Under the pieces are notes generated by a model that was given only the letters and a program-made list of their open reading frames with translations, searched no databases and was not told where the DNA came from. From NCBI GenBank assembly GCA_034620365.1, contig JAQGEQ010000318.1:372001-436000 (forward strand): a DNA stretch of 64,000 nucleotides, written 5' to 3'. Positions within the stretch are counted from its first letter, which is position 1; every line of letters begins with the position of its first letter. Below, in pieces: positions 51,368-63,231 of this stretch. A program made the translations under genes and the position numbers. This stretch comes from Pegea sp. RAD2-039. Taxonomy: Eukaryota > Chordata > Thaliacea > Salpida > Salpidae.

Positions 51368-51590
51368 GAAGCCGAAATCAGCATCTGCATCAGTAGGACA
51401 CCTGATACATTTAATTTGGTATAATACAAAGCTATTTTTTAAAACCAAGGCGACCATCTATAGAGCGTTTGTCTCTTGTACGCTATCGTACGTTAGCAAA
51501 AGATGGACCTTGTCGAAAGCTAATGAAATTAAAATAAATACTTTCTGTTTTCGATTTTCTTGTTTCTGTCAAAATAAATTTTAACGTGAC
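51368..51590 (+). mobile_element. LINE reverse-transcriptase C-terminal remnant (unit G)
   Basis: Same truncated fragment, 1.1 kb before the copy G start. It keeps the AAAGATGGACC variant seen also in units C and H. Confidence 0.5.
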
Positions 51591-52034
51591 AGCAAAAGAT
51601 CTCAAACTAGAAAGTTTTGAAGCAAACTAATCTGCCAACAATGTAGTTCATGCTAACATCAAAGGGTTCACATGCTCTACTACTTTTACTATTAATTTCA
51701 GAAAGGTCTTAAACAAATTATTTATTCTAGTTACTATATAATGTTAATTATGAAAATGATTTTTCGATTTCTTTCAACAAGTTAGAGAAAATAAAAATAT
51801 TTTTCTAATTTTCTAGATTGATTTATTTTTGAAATTATTTTGTAGCGTTTTACGTTTTTCTAATTTCGAATTATTCTAACTTTTCCTGATGAGTCTTCTT
51901 ATATGCTTTTAACAAATGTTAATATTATTTATTATTATTTAACATATATTGTAATTATTCATTTATAGATTTACAAAATTCAACTTATACTACTTTTATT
52001 TATAACTACCTATAATATAATTGTAAAATATTTT

Positions 52035-52051
52035 GCCGCCGACGTAAATGG
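52035..52051 (+). promoter_or_regulatory. Conserved GC-rich element upstream of copy G
   Basis: GCCGCCGACGTAAATGG lies 672 nt before the copy G ATG. Confidence 0.3.
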
Positions 52052-52706
52052 TTTTCATCATTCGTTTTCAGATTACTGTCATCTGCTAATTAACTACTTG
52101 TAGCTAGCGTCTATCATTCTTGTAGTTGTCATTATTGTTAGTTGTCTTCTTATTACTTTGAATAAATCTCTTTATAAGAATTATCTTTACTTTCATTGAA
52201 AGATTTATCATCGTTTTGTTTATCTACTATTTTTTTAATTTTTGGAAAACATTTTTAATTAATCTTTTTCTAAATTTTTCTTTTTATATCAAACTTTTTT
52301 AATTTATTTTAGTGAAATATTTTTCTTTTAATTTTAATGATGCTACTTGATTGAAATATTTTTATAATTTATCTCATTTTCTTATGATTTTATTATTTTG
52401 TCTTTGATTTTAACTAACTTAAACTTGGTAGTTTATGATTATAATAATTACTTTCTATCAAAATATGTTTGGCTTTTTACTGTTACAAGTTCTAAAAAAT
52501 TTATTTTAAAAGTTTTAAAAAAATTGCTAATATTTAATTCAAATACTTTTTTTCTTTTGAGATTATTTATTATTTATTTTAGATTATTTATCGGATATTT
52601 CGATTTATTTTGAAGTTTTAAAATTAAACTGTTTATATAAATCAACTAATTCATTTATATAACATCAACAGTTGGTAGATTTTCTAAATTTGTTAATTTC
52701 ATCAAA

Positions 52707-55540
52707 ATGGTAGATAGATCAAATAGCATAGTTGTTTTCGATTCAATTATGCCACCTACAGATGATAAAAGGTTAGTAGAATTTTGTTTCTTCACTTAAA
52801 ATTGTTCGCTAAGTAAACTTACTTTAAATTCACTTTTTATTTAAAATAAAAACAGATTAGAAAATTATTTATGTTGCATCTAAAAAGATTAATAACTTAA
52901 ATTTTATTAATTTTAACTTGTAATTATTATATTTCTAACTTGTTTTAGAGTTATTATAATGTTACTCAATCATTTAAAAGAATTTAAATTTTATTGTTTT
53001 ATTTATTTATAAATTTAAGAACTGAATTAAGTATTTTTGATTTTAATTATTCACTTTTTTTATTTTATCAAACTTGTTTCTAATCCTTTATTTTTAATTT
53101 GATACTAAAGTAAATTATACTTTTAATAATTTTAGAGATGAAGTTTCGGAAGTTGATAATTGTACAAATCTTCATCAACTTAAACTGAATGACTCTTCTG
53201 AAGATTCTCAGATTCATGATGTTAGCATCAAAGTGAAATTAAATGAATTTGAAAGAAGTTTCAATTGTGACAAACGTATATTAGTTGCTGCTTCACCTTA
53301 TTTTGAAGCAATGTTTCGTGGTAAGTTAGATTCAAGATTCAACTTCAATTGTGAAAATAACTGAATATACAAAAAACTATTTGAATTTATTAAGGTGGTG
53401 GATTTAAAGAATCATATTCTCGTGAAGTTACCTTAAATGAGGTAGACCCAAATGTATTCTCTGATCTTCTAGGATACATTTCCTCAAAAAAAATACAAAT
53501 CAATGAAGAAAACGTTGAGAAACTGATGATTGCAGATTCCATATTTCAAATAAATGGTTTAGAGAAGTTATGTAGCAAGTAAGCTAGTTTTATAATTCAG
53601 TTTCTTTCAATAGTTTTTGTAATTATACTTTATCAATTACAGCTTTTTGGAAAGTCAAATAGAGATTTCCAACTGCTTCGAATTTGCAACATTTACTGAG
53701 AATTATGGATTTTTGGAGCTTTCAACGAAAATAGGAAAATTTATTGGAAAAAACTTTATAGAAGTAAGAAAATAGAGAAATGATATTTTCTTGGCTAAAA
53801 CATTTTAAGTAGAAAGATTTTTTCTACTTCATCAAACTTAAATATTTATGAAATATTTACTTGCTTCGTTATTTCTACTGATTTTGTTCTTTTCATATTT
53901 AATAAGAAAAAGTTTTTGATTGATCTCATGATATTTACCAGATTTCAAAAAGTGATGAATTCAAATTACAACCAGATTCTGTAATTTCTAAAATAATTTC
54001 AAAAGATGAGCTTCATGTGATTTGTGAATCCCAAGTATTCAATGCTCTTTTAGATTGGATCAAATATGATTTAACTTCAAGAAAACATTGTTTAAATAAG
54101 TTAATTAAGAACGTAAGTATCTAGAAACTATAAAGTTGTAGACTTGTCAGTATAAAATTGTGATTTCTCTAGGTACGATGCCATCTGATAAATCCAAATT
54201 TCATTTCGATGAAATTAGAAAATTGTGAATTGATTAAAGATACTTGTTATGAATATCTCAGCCAGGTCCTCGATGACCTTAAAGCTTTCATCCCAATTGA
54301 AAGTAAGCCAAGACAACTTGATATTCGGCAGGTAAGATTATTTAATTAAATACTTTTCACTTCAACCACTGACATATGACGTCACAGGTGATCTACATCG
54401 TTGATATATTCAATAGATCTGATGACAAATCTTTGGAAAGTCAAAAGTTCCGTTTGTCTGAAACAGATGTTTGGTTTAAACTTCCGAAGATATGTCTTCG
54501 AAATATTTCAATATCTGTTGTCATCAACGGTTTCATTTATATGTTAAAGTGGAATGGTGATTTGGAAAGGTTAGAAGCATGAAGCAAATGATGACATCAT
54601 CATTGCAAACTAAATATGACGTCATCACATTTCTAGATTCAACCCAATTTTAAATGAGTGGAAGAAGTGCAAAAGTTTAGACGGTCAATTGTGTTGGCCG
54701 AGATTTGGAGTTATTGAAAATGAATTGTATCTTTTTCAAGGTGGTTATAAAACTAGAATAGTAAAGTGAGTGATGAAATGACATTTCAACCAAAACTTCA
54801 TTTGCCAAAAACGATTATGTTATTTCCAGATACGATCCGATCACTGATGAATGGACGCAAAGAGCTTCATTAAATACACTTCGATACTGGTTCGGTTGTG
54901 CTGTCTTCAACCGGATGTTGTATGTTTTCGGTGGTTACGATTTGAATAACATAGTTTCTTGTGTGGAGAAATATGATCCACAGAGGGACGAATGGAGTTC
55001 TGTAAAATCGATGTTGACACCTCGAATTGATCTAGGTATTTGTTGATGACGTCACGATGACGTTTTGATCTTATGATGGTAACTAATTTTAAAATCATTA
55101 AAGCTGTAGTCACACATGGCAACTATATCTACGCCATTGGTGGTTTGAATTACGGAGAAGGAAATTTAAAAACTGTTGAAAGATACGATGTCCTCAATGA
55201 TAATTGGGAGTTTGTAGCAAGTATGAAATATGCAAGAGAAAATCCAAATGCTGTTGTATTTAATAAGAAGATTTATGTTTTTGGTAAAACTTTTCTTATG
55301 TTTAGAATTGAAAAACTTTTTAATAAAATTTTTATGATGTTTACAATAATTTGCATAATTGTAATGAGCTTGTTGATTATTTCAGGAGGTTATTGTGGAA
55401 AAGATAATAAAATTGTCGAATGTTACAATGAAGTAACAAATGAATGGAAAGAAGTTGCAAGAACGAAAGAATGGATTTATAAAGTCATAGTCAGTTATCA
55501 ACCATGTGTACCTGACATATGTGAAAATTTCCCATTTTAA
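52707..55540 (+). CDS. Kelch-like BTB-BACK-Kelch protein, copy G
   Basis: Eleven exons: 52707-52771, 53136-53320, 53395-53578, 53643-53763, 53942-54112, 54173-54331, 54388-54569, 54637-54765, 54830-55035, 55104-55283, 55386-55540. The product is 578 residues with all splice sites intact. It carries the extra exon 3 Gly, and a Ser in the BTB (GYISSKKIQI) where others have Tyr-Thr or Tyr-Ser. BACK differs slightly (ENCELIKDTC). Loops are mostly private: CLRNISIS, NTLRYWF, YDLNNIVS, PRID, LNYGEGNL, KYARENPN, GGYCGKDNK and KEWIYKVI. Blade 4 reads YVFGGY rather than YVVGGY. Expected Cullin-3 adaptor. Confidence 0.88.
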
Positions 55541-57017
55541 TAAATAAATTTTACTAGTAGATTGCTGTGAAGTTTATTTTCAGTATAAAGTTGCTTTTGA
55601 GGTCGTGTTTATTTTCAGAAATATTTAGAATAAAATCAAAATGTTCTTTCATGAATATTTCATATTTTTTAATTTTTTGATAATATACAAAATATAAAAA
55701 AGTTTGTTAGAATTTAGAGATTTATTTTAATCATCAAATCAGATCTTTTTTGTTTGAAGTTATTTAGAAATTGAAGTTCATTAAATTTTTAACAAATTTT
55801 TGTTTAATAAGAAACAAATTCTGTGAAATTAGAAAATTTATTAACGATACATCTTATAGTGAAGTTCTAAACAAAAGTAGGATTTGATTAATTACTAAAA
55901 GTTAACGATTTAAAGATTTGTTCATTCGTCATTTTCGACATAAACGAAAACGCATTCAGTTCTGACTACAAAATTTTATAATAAATTGTTTAATCAAGAT
56001 AAAAACAAAAAATATTTCACTTTATTCAACAAAATTTTACAACTTTTCTAAATATCTTTATAAGTATCATTGACCTCGTCAATGATTTCATATAACATGA
56101 TACCATGTTTCAAGGTTAATATGTCAAGTTAAAAATATACAAAATTTGTAAATTGTACATATTTGACTGTTCATTATAAAAATCAAATTAACACATTAAA
56201 AGGCTTTCAATGCTAAAATATTAACAAAAAATATTAAATAGTTTATTTATACTAATTATTAGCTAAAGCCGCACAGAAAAAAGCTTTTAAAATAAAGCAT
56301 TTCCAAAATTATTGAAATGTTAAATCATATAAAAACTTAAACTTGCTTTTTAGATCTTTCAAAATTGGTTTGGTTCAATTATTTGAGTTAATCAGGAAAT
56401 TAAAGAAGACTTTAAAATAAAAAAACAATCTTTCGGAACTAGATTGAAAAGTTTAGCTTGAAAAATTTTAACAACTAAAGCTGATAAAAATCATAATTGA
56501 AATTAATAATCTTTTTGAAAATAGTTAAAACACTTTTTCACTGTAATTTCTAAAAGTGGAACAGATACTCATGAGAAAAGTTATGTGATTTTTGAAGAGA
56601 TCTTGCTGATATAAAATATTTGTTTTTGTTAAAACAATTGTTTGATTTATAAAATGTTACAAAATAAGTCTTGAAAACGCTCAAGTCACAAAGAAAACGG
56701 TTTGAAAAAGTTTAATTAAAATGCTGAATATTCTGAAGGGAATTGTCATCTATTGAGAAACCATCAAATTATGAGTTTTAATAACTTCTGTTATTCTCAT
56801 TTGACAGGTTTTCTTATCTGACTACAAATCGTCAGACTTTTGTCCAGCTGTTGATACAGAATTAATAATTTTAAGAAATCAAATATAACAAGTTTTACTT
56901 TTACAGCTTAAATTAAAATTTCCTGATAATCATTTCAATACAAACTGTATGTCCTCTTCTTGTGCAACAAAAACTTTTTACATTTCTGCTTAATTTTTTT
57001 AAAGTAATTTTACTTAC

Positions 57018-57222
57018 GACAAAAATTGAATATTTTGTAGAAAGACCCTTCGTGAACATATGAAGAATAACCCATAAAATCAAAAAACGCAATTCCACTT
57101 TGCTTATGCTTATTTTCTTTCCTATTTTCAAAACACGAAAAATTGAAATTGGATATAGAGGATACAACTTTAGATTTTAATGTCTTGTTTATAAACTGAT
57201 TTAATTTTAGTTGTTTACTCAA
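57018..57222 (-). pseudogene. Decayed VPS35L-like exon remnant (G-H spacer)
   Basis: Third copy of the remnant at 14108-14312, with the same FMGYSSYVHEGSFYKIFN core and GTAAGT donor and the same lost downstream acceptor. Confidence 0.45.
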
Positions 57223-57384
57223 TTTTCACGGGAAATAACTTTATCTTTACAAGTAATTTCATTTGAAAACTTTTTAGTAAAAAATTAACATAAGGGTAGA
57301 TATTTGAAACCGTTTAAAAAATTTAACACAAAGTTATAAACTTACTGTCTATAAATATATAATAATCCTAAACATGATAAAAGT

Positions 57385-57531
57385 TTAACTGGATTTAGAT
57401 AACAAATTTAGAAGCAAACATTTTATCAGATCTTCATCTTTTTGTTTATCAGTAACTTCTTCTTTTGCAGGACTTTTGGTAACATTATCATCAGTTACTG
57501 AGAAAGTTTCAGGTTTTGGCGATGTCAAAAA
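57385..57531 (-). other. Minus-strand open segment, unrecognised (G-H spacer)
   Basis: Equivalent of 14475-14621, open over 48 codons, with a Pro-to-Ser change (TFSVTDDN for TFPVTDDN). Confidence 0.22.
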
Positions 57532-57685
57532 TTATAAATTAAATGATTTCAGATAAATATATTTAAATATATATATATTGAATAGATATAGAAAGTTATA
57601 AGTTGCAAAAAATCAAGACTAATAATAATTTTATTTATGGAAATTTAATTTTTTTATACATTGTTACAAAAGCTCGATAATAAGA

Positions 57686-57934
57686 TCAAGAAATTATAGC
57701 AAATAGACCAGATCGTCTTCTAGATCCAAAAATTATGCTTACTAATTGGTGTTGAAGTACCAAGTGGTGCAAATGTAAGTAAAAAGGTACTACTTGATAT
57801 TGAAGTACCAAGTGGTGCAAATGTAAGTATACTTTTACACATTTTACACAAACAACTTTTACTGTCTGATATCCCCCACAAACTAAGCATCGCATCTTAA
57901 CCGCTTTGCTGCAATTAACTTCGTTCCACTTCAT
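57686..57934 (-). other. Zinc-ribbon-like frame, 82 codons (G-H spacer)
   Basis: Near-identical to 42303-42551: two CxxC pairs nine residues apart, then the duplicated LHLHHLVLQ. Only a few residues differ (GGYQT for GGYET, KVY for KAY). Confidence 0.3.
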
Positions 57935-60062
57935 TAATCTTTAATTTTATTCACTAAAAAATAAATGAGTTAAATATTGTTACAGGGTTAAGTTTTTGAA
58001 CAGATTTTAAATTTGATATTTTACAATTTACTTTTGTATTTGTTTTTACAGAAGAATTATCTATAGAAATATCTTAAGGTAACCTAGAGGTATTTCTTGG
58101 ACGATGCTAACTGCTATAATTTGCAAAGAACAAAGTTTGTCGGTGAACTTGTCAAGAAATTTCATGTTTAGTAAAAACGCTGTTTGTTAATTTACTTTTT
58201 GATAAAATTAATCTAAAACTAACTACAAAAGATTGGTCTCGACCTGTCAAAGTAACGTGGTCTGATATTCGAGTTCCTCTCTTGTTCAAATTACAGAAAC
58301 GAGAACTTCGTATGTCAGTCATCAATCAAACATATCCAAAAATAAATTCAACTTACTATGTAACTTGATCAGCATTTACAGTCATTACACGTGTAACTTC
58401 ATTTTGTATTTTTACAGTATTACGTTTTAACAAAAAGTGAATTTGATTTAAAAATTTCTTATAAGAGTTTCTATGAGGCTATAAAGTATTCAGGAATTGT
58501 GCAAAAATGAAAGTCCCATGATCGTATATGTTTGCAGCTGTAACTTTTTCAAAAATTATCAGAGATTTATAGTAGTAAGTGAATATGCTGGAAGCATAAA
58601 GTCTGAAAGGTGGTAATTACTTCAGTTTTTTTATGTCAAAGCTTCGTATTCGAAAGCTGATGAAAGTATTACATTAAGCAAGTTTAGTTTAATAAGCTCA
58701 TATCAATGTAAGATGGTTTACTAAATTATTTGATAAAGAAAGTAAGAATTTCGAAATGAAGATTATAGAAAAAATCACAATGATTATCTAGATAAAAATT
58801 CAATTAATTGTCTTAAGTCGTTTTATTTCTACAAATATTTCTCTTTGTTTAATAAATTAGTGGTTAGATTTACCTCCACAGTTTATAAAACCTAATAATT
58901 GACTAGTTTAAACTTTCAAGTCATTTTAGTGTAACCCACTAACCACCTTCTAATGATAATGAAAGTTTTAGAAAAGTAATATTTTTTACTTTTTATAAAA
59001 TTTATCGTATTTGGGTCATAAGATAAGATTTTAAACAAATAATAATGAAATCAAAATAAAATATTTGGAAAGTAGATAGAAAATATACTTGTTGAAATAG
59101 TTAATAATCAACTCTAAACTAAACTGAGTTTTTTAAAGACGTTTCAGTGTTCACTTTCAGTAAAAGTTCAATTTTGACATTTGTATTTAGGAAATATTGA
59201 TGTAAGTAATTGTTATAAAACATTTGAGTTTAAACTAAACTGACAAATAATTTCAAAACTTTTATTAATTCATGCTTTTACCACCCATATTTTTGTAAAA
59301 TATGAAATTTTAAAGTTAAGAAATCATTATTACCAAACAACTATACAAAAAATTAAGTTTCAGTTTATCTAAGAATCATTTTTCTATCATTGTTCATTAT
59401 TAAATGTTGACCAGAATGTTGATCTTAAAACAGCAGAAAATTGAAGAAAATAAACTTCCAGAATTTTTAAATAAATGTTTTACTACTAATTAGATGGAAT
59501 AACAACAAATTGGAGAAAAGTTAAATCAGTTGTATATAAAAATGTGGTTTATAAAATTTAGATTGATTCCAACTTTGTCGTCAAAGATACAAAATATTTA
59601 TACTTGATAAAGAGTAATGTTTCCTATCTAACGCTGAAGTTATCTTTCCAAACTGTGAAGGAATATAGTTGTTTCAAAAAAAGGTGTAATAGTAAACCAT
59701 GAAAGAAAATTTTTATTTATTGATCTCGAATTTACTTTTCATATCATAAACATCTATATAATAGACTTCTATTGTAAATTCAATAAATATATATAATTGA
59801 ATTTCAATAGAGAAAGTATCAATTTCTTTCTATCTACATAGCTTATAAAATTCAGCAGAAATTCTTTTAGTTGTTTAATAATTAATTTTCAGAGTTTTAT
59901 TTACATTTTGAAAAAATAAATTAAAATAACTGTTTAACTTTATTGCTGTAACTAATAAAAGATAATCCTTTTAATAATCTCTTCAGCGACTTTTCATCAG
60001 CCACCTCATGATATCATCATGAAGCTTATTTCGGCTAACCAATAACATCATTAATATCAATA

Positions 60063-60283
60063 GAAGCTGAAATCAGCATCTGCATCAGTAGTGCACCTGG
60101 TACATTTAATCTGGCATAATACAAAGCTATCTTTTAAAACCAAGGCGACCATTTATAAAGCGTTTGTCTCTTGTACGCTTCATACGAGCAAAAGATGGAC
60201 CTTGTCGAAAGCTAATGAAATTAAAATAAAAACTTTTTGTTTTCGATTTTCTTGTCTCTGTCAAAATAAATTTTAACGTGACA
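60063..60283 (+). mobile_element. LINE reverse-transcriptase C-terminal remnant (unit H)
   Basis: The clearest copy. One frame stays open for 61 codons (60091-60276), including WHNTKLSFKTKATIYKAFVS, then RWTLSKANEIKIKTF. This is the segment normally found just after the reverse-transcriptase domain of animal LINEs. No active element is present. Confidence 0.55.
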
Positions 60284-60722
60284 GCAAAAGATCTCAAACT
60301 AGAAAGTTTTGAAGCAAACTAGTCTGCCAACAATGTAGTTCATGCTAACATCAAAGGGTTCACATGCTCTACTACTTTTACTATTAATTTCAGAAAGGTC
60401 TTAAACCGATTAATTTTTCTAGTTACTATATAATGTTAATTATGAAAATGATTTTTCGATTTCTTTCAACAAGTTGGGGTAAATAAAAATATTTTTCTAA
60501 TTTTCTAGATTGATTTATTTTTGAAATTATTTTGTAGCTTTTTACGTTTTTCTAATTTCGAATTATTCTAACTTTTCTTGATGAGTTTTATATTTTTTAA
60601 CAAATGTTAATATTATTTATTATTATTTAACATATATTTTAAATATTCATTTATAGATTTACAAAATTCAACTTATACTACTTTTATTTATAACTACCTA
60701 TAATATAATTGTAAAATATTTT

Positions 60723-60739
60723 GCCGCCGACGTAAATGG
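60723..60739 (+). promoter_or_regulatory. Conserved GC-rich element upstream of copy H
   Basis: GCCGCCGACGTAAATGG lies 668 nt before the copy H ATG. Confidence 0.3.
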
Positions 60740-61390
60740 TTTTCATCATTCGTTTTCAGATAACTGTCATCTACTAATTAACTACTTGTAACTAGCGTCT
60801 ATCATTCTTGTACTTGTCATTATTGTTGGTTGTCTTCTTATTACTTTGAATAAATCTCTTTATAAGAATTATCTTTACTTTCATTGAAAGATTTATCATC
60901 GTTTTGTTTATCTACTATTTTTTTTTTTAATTTTTGGAAAACATTTTTAATTAATCTTTTTCTAATTTTTCCTTTTATATCAAACTTTTTTAATTTATTT
61001 TAGTGAAATATTTTTCTTTTAATTTTAAAGATGCTACTTGAATGAAATATTTTTATAATTTAATACATTTTCTTATGATTTTATATTTTTGTATTTAATT
61101 TTAACTAATTTAAACTTGGTAGTTTATGATTATAATAATTACTTTCTATCAAAATATGTTCGGCGTTTTACTGTTACAAGTTCTAAAAGAATTATTTTAA
61201 AAGTTTTATAAAAATTGCTAATATTTAATTCAAATACCTTTTTTCTTTTGAGATTATTTATCTTAGATTATTTATCCGATATTTCGATTTATTTGGTAGT
61301 TTTAAAATTAAACTGTTTATATAAATCAACTAATTCATTTATATAACATCAACAGTTGGTAGATTTTCTAAACTTGTTAAATACATCAAA

Positions 61391-63231
61391 ATGGTCGATA
61401 GATCAAATAGCAAAGTTGTTTTCGATTCAATTATGACACCTACAGATGATAAAAGGTTAGTAGAATTTTGTTTCTTCACTTAAAATCGTTTTCTAAGTAA
61501 ACTTACTTTAAATTCACTTTTTATTTAAAAGAAACTCAGATTAGAAAATTATTTATGTTGTATCTAAAAAGATTAATAACTTAAATTTTATCAATTTTAA
61601 CTTGTAATTATTATTTTTCTAATTTGTTTTAGAGTCATTTTAGTGTTACTCAATCATTTAAAAGAATTTAAATTTTATTGTTTTATTTATTTATAAATTT
61701 AAGAACTGAAATAAATATTTTTGATTTTAATTATTCACTTTTTTTATTTTTATCAAACTTGTTTCTAATTCTTTATTTATAATTTGATACTAAAGTAAAT
61801 TATACTTTTGATAATTTTAGAGATAAAGTTTCGGAAGTTGATAATTGTACAAATCTTCATCAACTTAAACTGAATGACTCTTCTGAAGATTCTCAGGTTC
61901 ATGATAAAGCTTGCATCTCAATTGAAATTAAGCAAAGACAACTTGATATTCGGCAGGTAAGATTATTTAATTAAATACTTTTCACTTCAACCACTGACAT
62001 ATGATTTCACAGGTGATCTACATCGTTGATAGATTCAATGGATCTGATGACAAATCTTTGGAAAGTGCAAAGTTCTGTTTGTCTGAAACGGATGTTTGGT
62101 TTAAACTCCCAAAGATATGTCTTCGAAACACTTGGGGATCTGTTGTCATCAACGGTTTCATTTATATGTTAAAGTGGGTAGGTGATATGGAAAGGTTAGA
62201 AGCATGAAGCAAATGATGACATCATCATTGCAAACTAAATATGACGTCATCACATTTCTAGATACGACCCAATTTTAAATGAGTGGAAGAAGTGCAAAAG
62301 TTTAGAAGATGACTTGTATTTAGACGGTCGAATATGTTGGCCGAGATTTGGAGTTATTGAAAATGAATTGTACATTTTTCAAGATTATTATGAAGATTAT
62401 CATTTAAAATATGATGAAGATTTTCATTATTTAAAAAAAACTAGAATAGTAAAGTGAGTGATGAAATGAGATTTCAACCAAAACTTCATTTGTCAAAAAC
62501 TATTATGTTATTTCCAGATACGATCCGATCACTGATGAATGGACGCAAAGAGCTTCATTAAATAGATATCGTGACTTTTTCGGTTGTGCTGTCTTCAACC
62601 GGATGTTGTATGTTGTCGGTGGTAACAACACTTTTTATAAACCAGTTTCTTGTGTGGATAAATATGATCCACAGAGGGACGAATGGAGTTCTGTAAAATC
62701 GATGTTGACACCTCGAAGTGGTCTAGGTACTTGCTGATGACGTCACGATGACGTTTTGATCTTATGATGATAACTAATTTTAAAATCATTAAAGCTGTAG
62801 TCACGCTTGGCAACTATATCTACGCCATTGGTGGTTATGGTGACGGAGAAGGTTTAAAGACTGTTGAAAGATACGATGTCCTCAATGATAATTGGGAGTT
62901 TGTAGCAAGTATGAAATATGCAAGAGGATTTCCAAAAGCTGTTGTCTTTAATAAGAAGATTTATGTTTTTGGTAAAACTTTTCTTATGTTTGGAATTGAA
63001 AAACTTTTTAATAAAATGTTTAAGATGTTTACAATAATTTGCATAATTGTGATGAACTTGTTGATTGTTTCAGGAAGTCATTCTGAAAGAGAAGATGTAG
63101 AAATTGTCGAATGTTACAATGAAGTAACAAATGAATGGAAAGAAGTTGCAAGAACGAATGAATGGGTTGAACATGTCATAGTCAGTTATCAACCATGTGT
63201 ACCTGATATATGTGTAAATTTCCCATTTTAA
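61391..63231 (+). CDS. Kelch-only paralog lacking BTB and BACK, copy H
   Basis: Seven exons: 61391-61455, 61821-61956, 62013-62194, 62262-62453, 62518-62726, 62795-62971, 63074-63231. The product is 372 residues. Its exon 2 fusion has the same breakpoint as copy F (HDKACISIEIKQRQLDIRQ), so the two descend from one deletion event. The propeller is complete, with a long acidic Tyr-rich blade 3 loop (QDYYEDYHLKYDEDFHY) as in C and D. Loops: CLRNTWGS, NRYRDFF, NNTFYKPVS, YGDGEGL, KYARGFP and NEWVEHVI. The intron 6 palindrome is mutated (TGATTTCA). It cannot be a normal Cullin-3 adaptor. Confidence 0.8.

Larger units (their letters stand above)
47817..52706. other. Class I spacer between copies F and G
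   Basis: This 4.9 kb spacer matches the A-B spacer in order: the unrecognised open fragment (48141 onward), a TA run near 49660, the LINE remnant (51368-51590) and the GC-rich element (52035-52051). It is more diverged from the A-B spacer than the C-D copy is, so it reflects an older duplication. Confidence 0.6.
55541..61390. other. Class II spacer between copies G and H
   Basis: This matches the E-F spacer except that the open stretch corresponding to 40215-40735 is deleted at about 56117. It keeps the hairpin (near 56067), decayed exon remnant (57018-57222), open segment (57385-57531), zinc-ribbon frame (57686-57934), LINE remnant (60063-60283) and GC-rich element (60723-60739). Confidence 0.6.
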
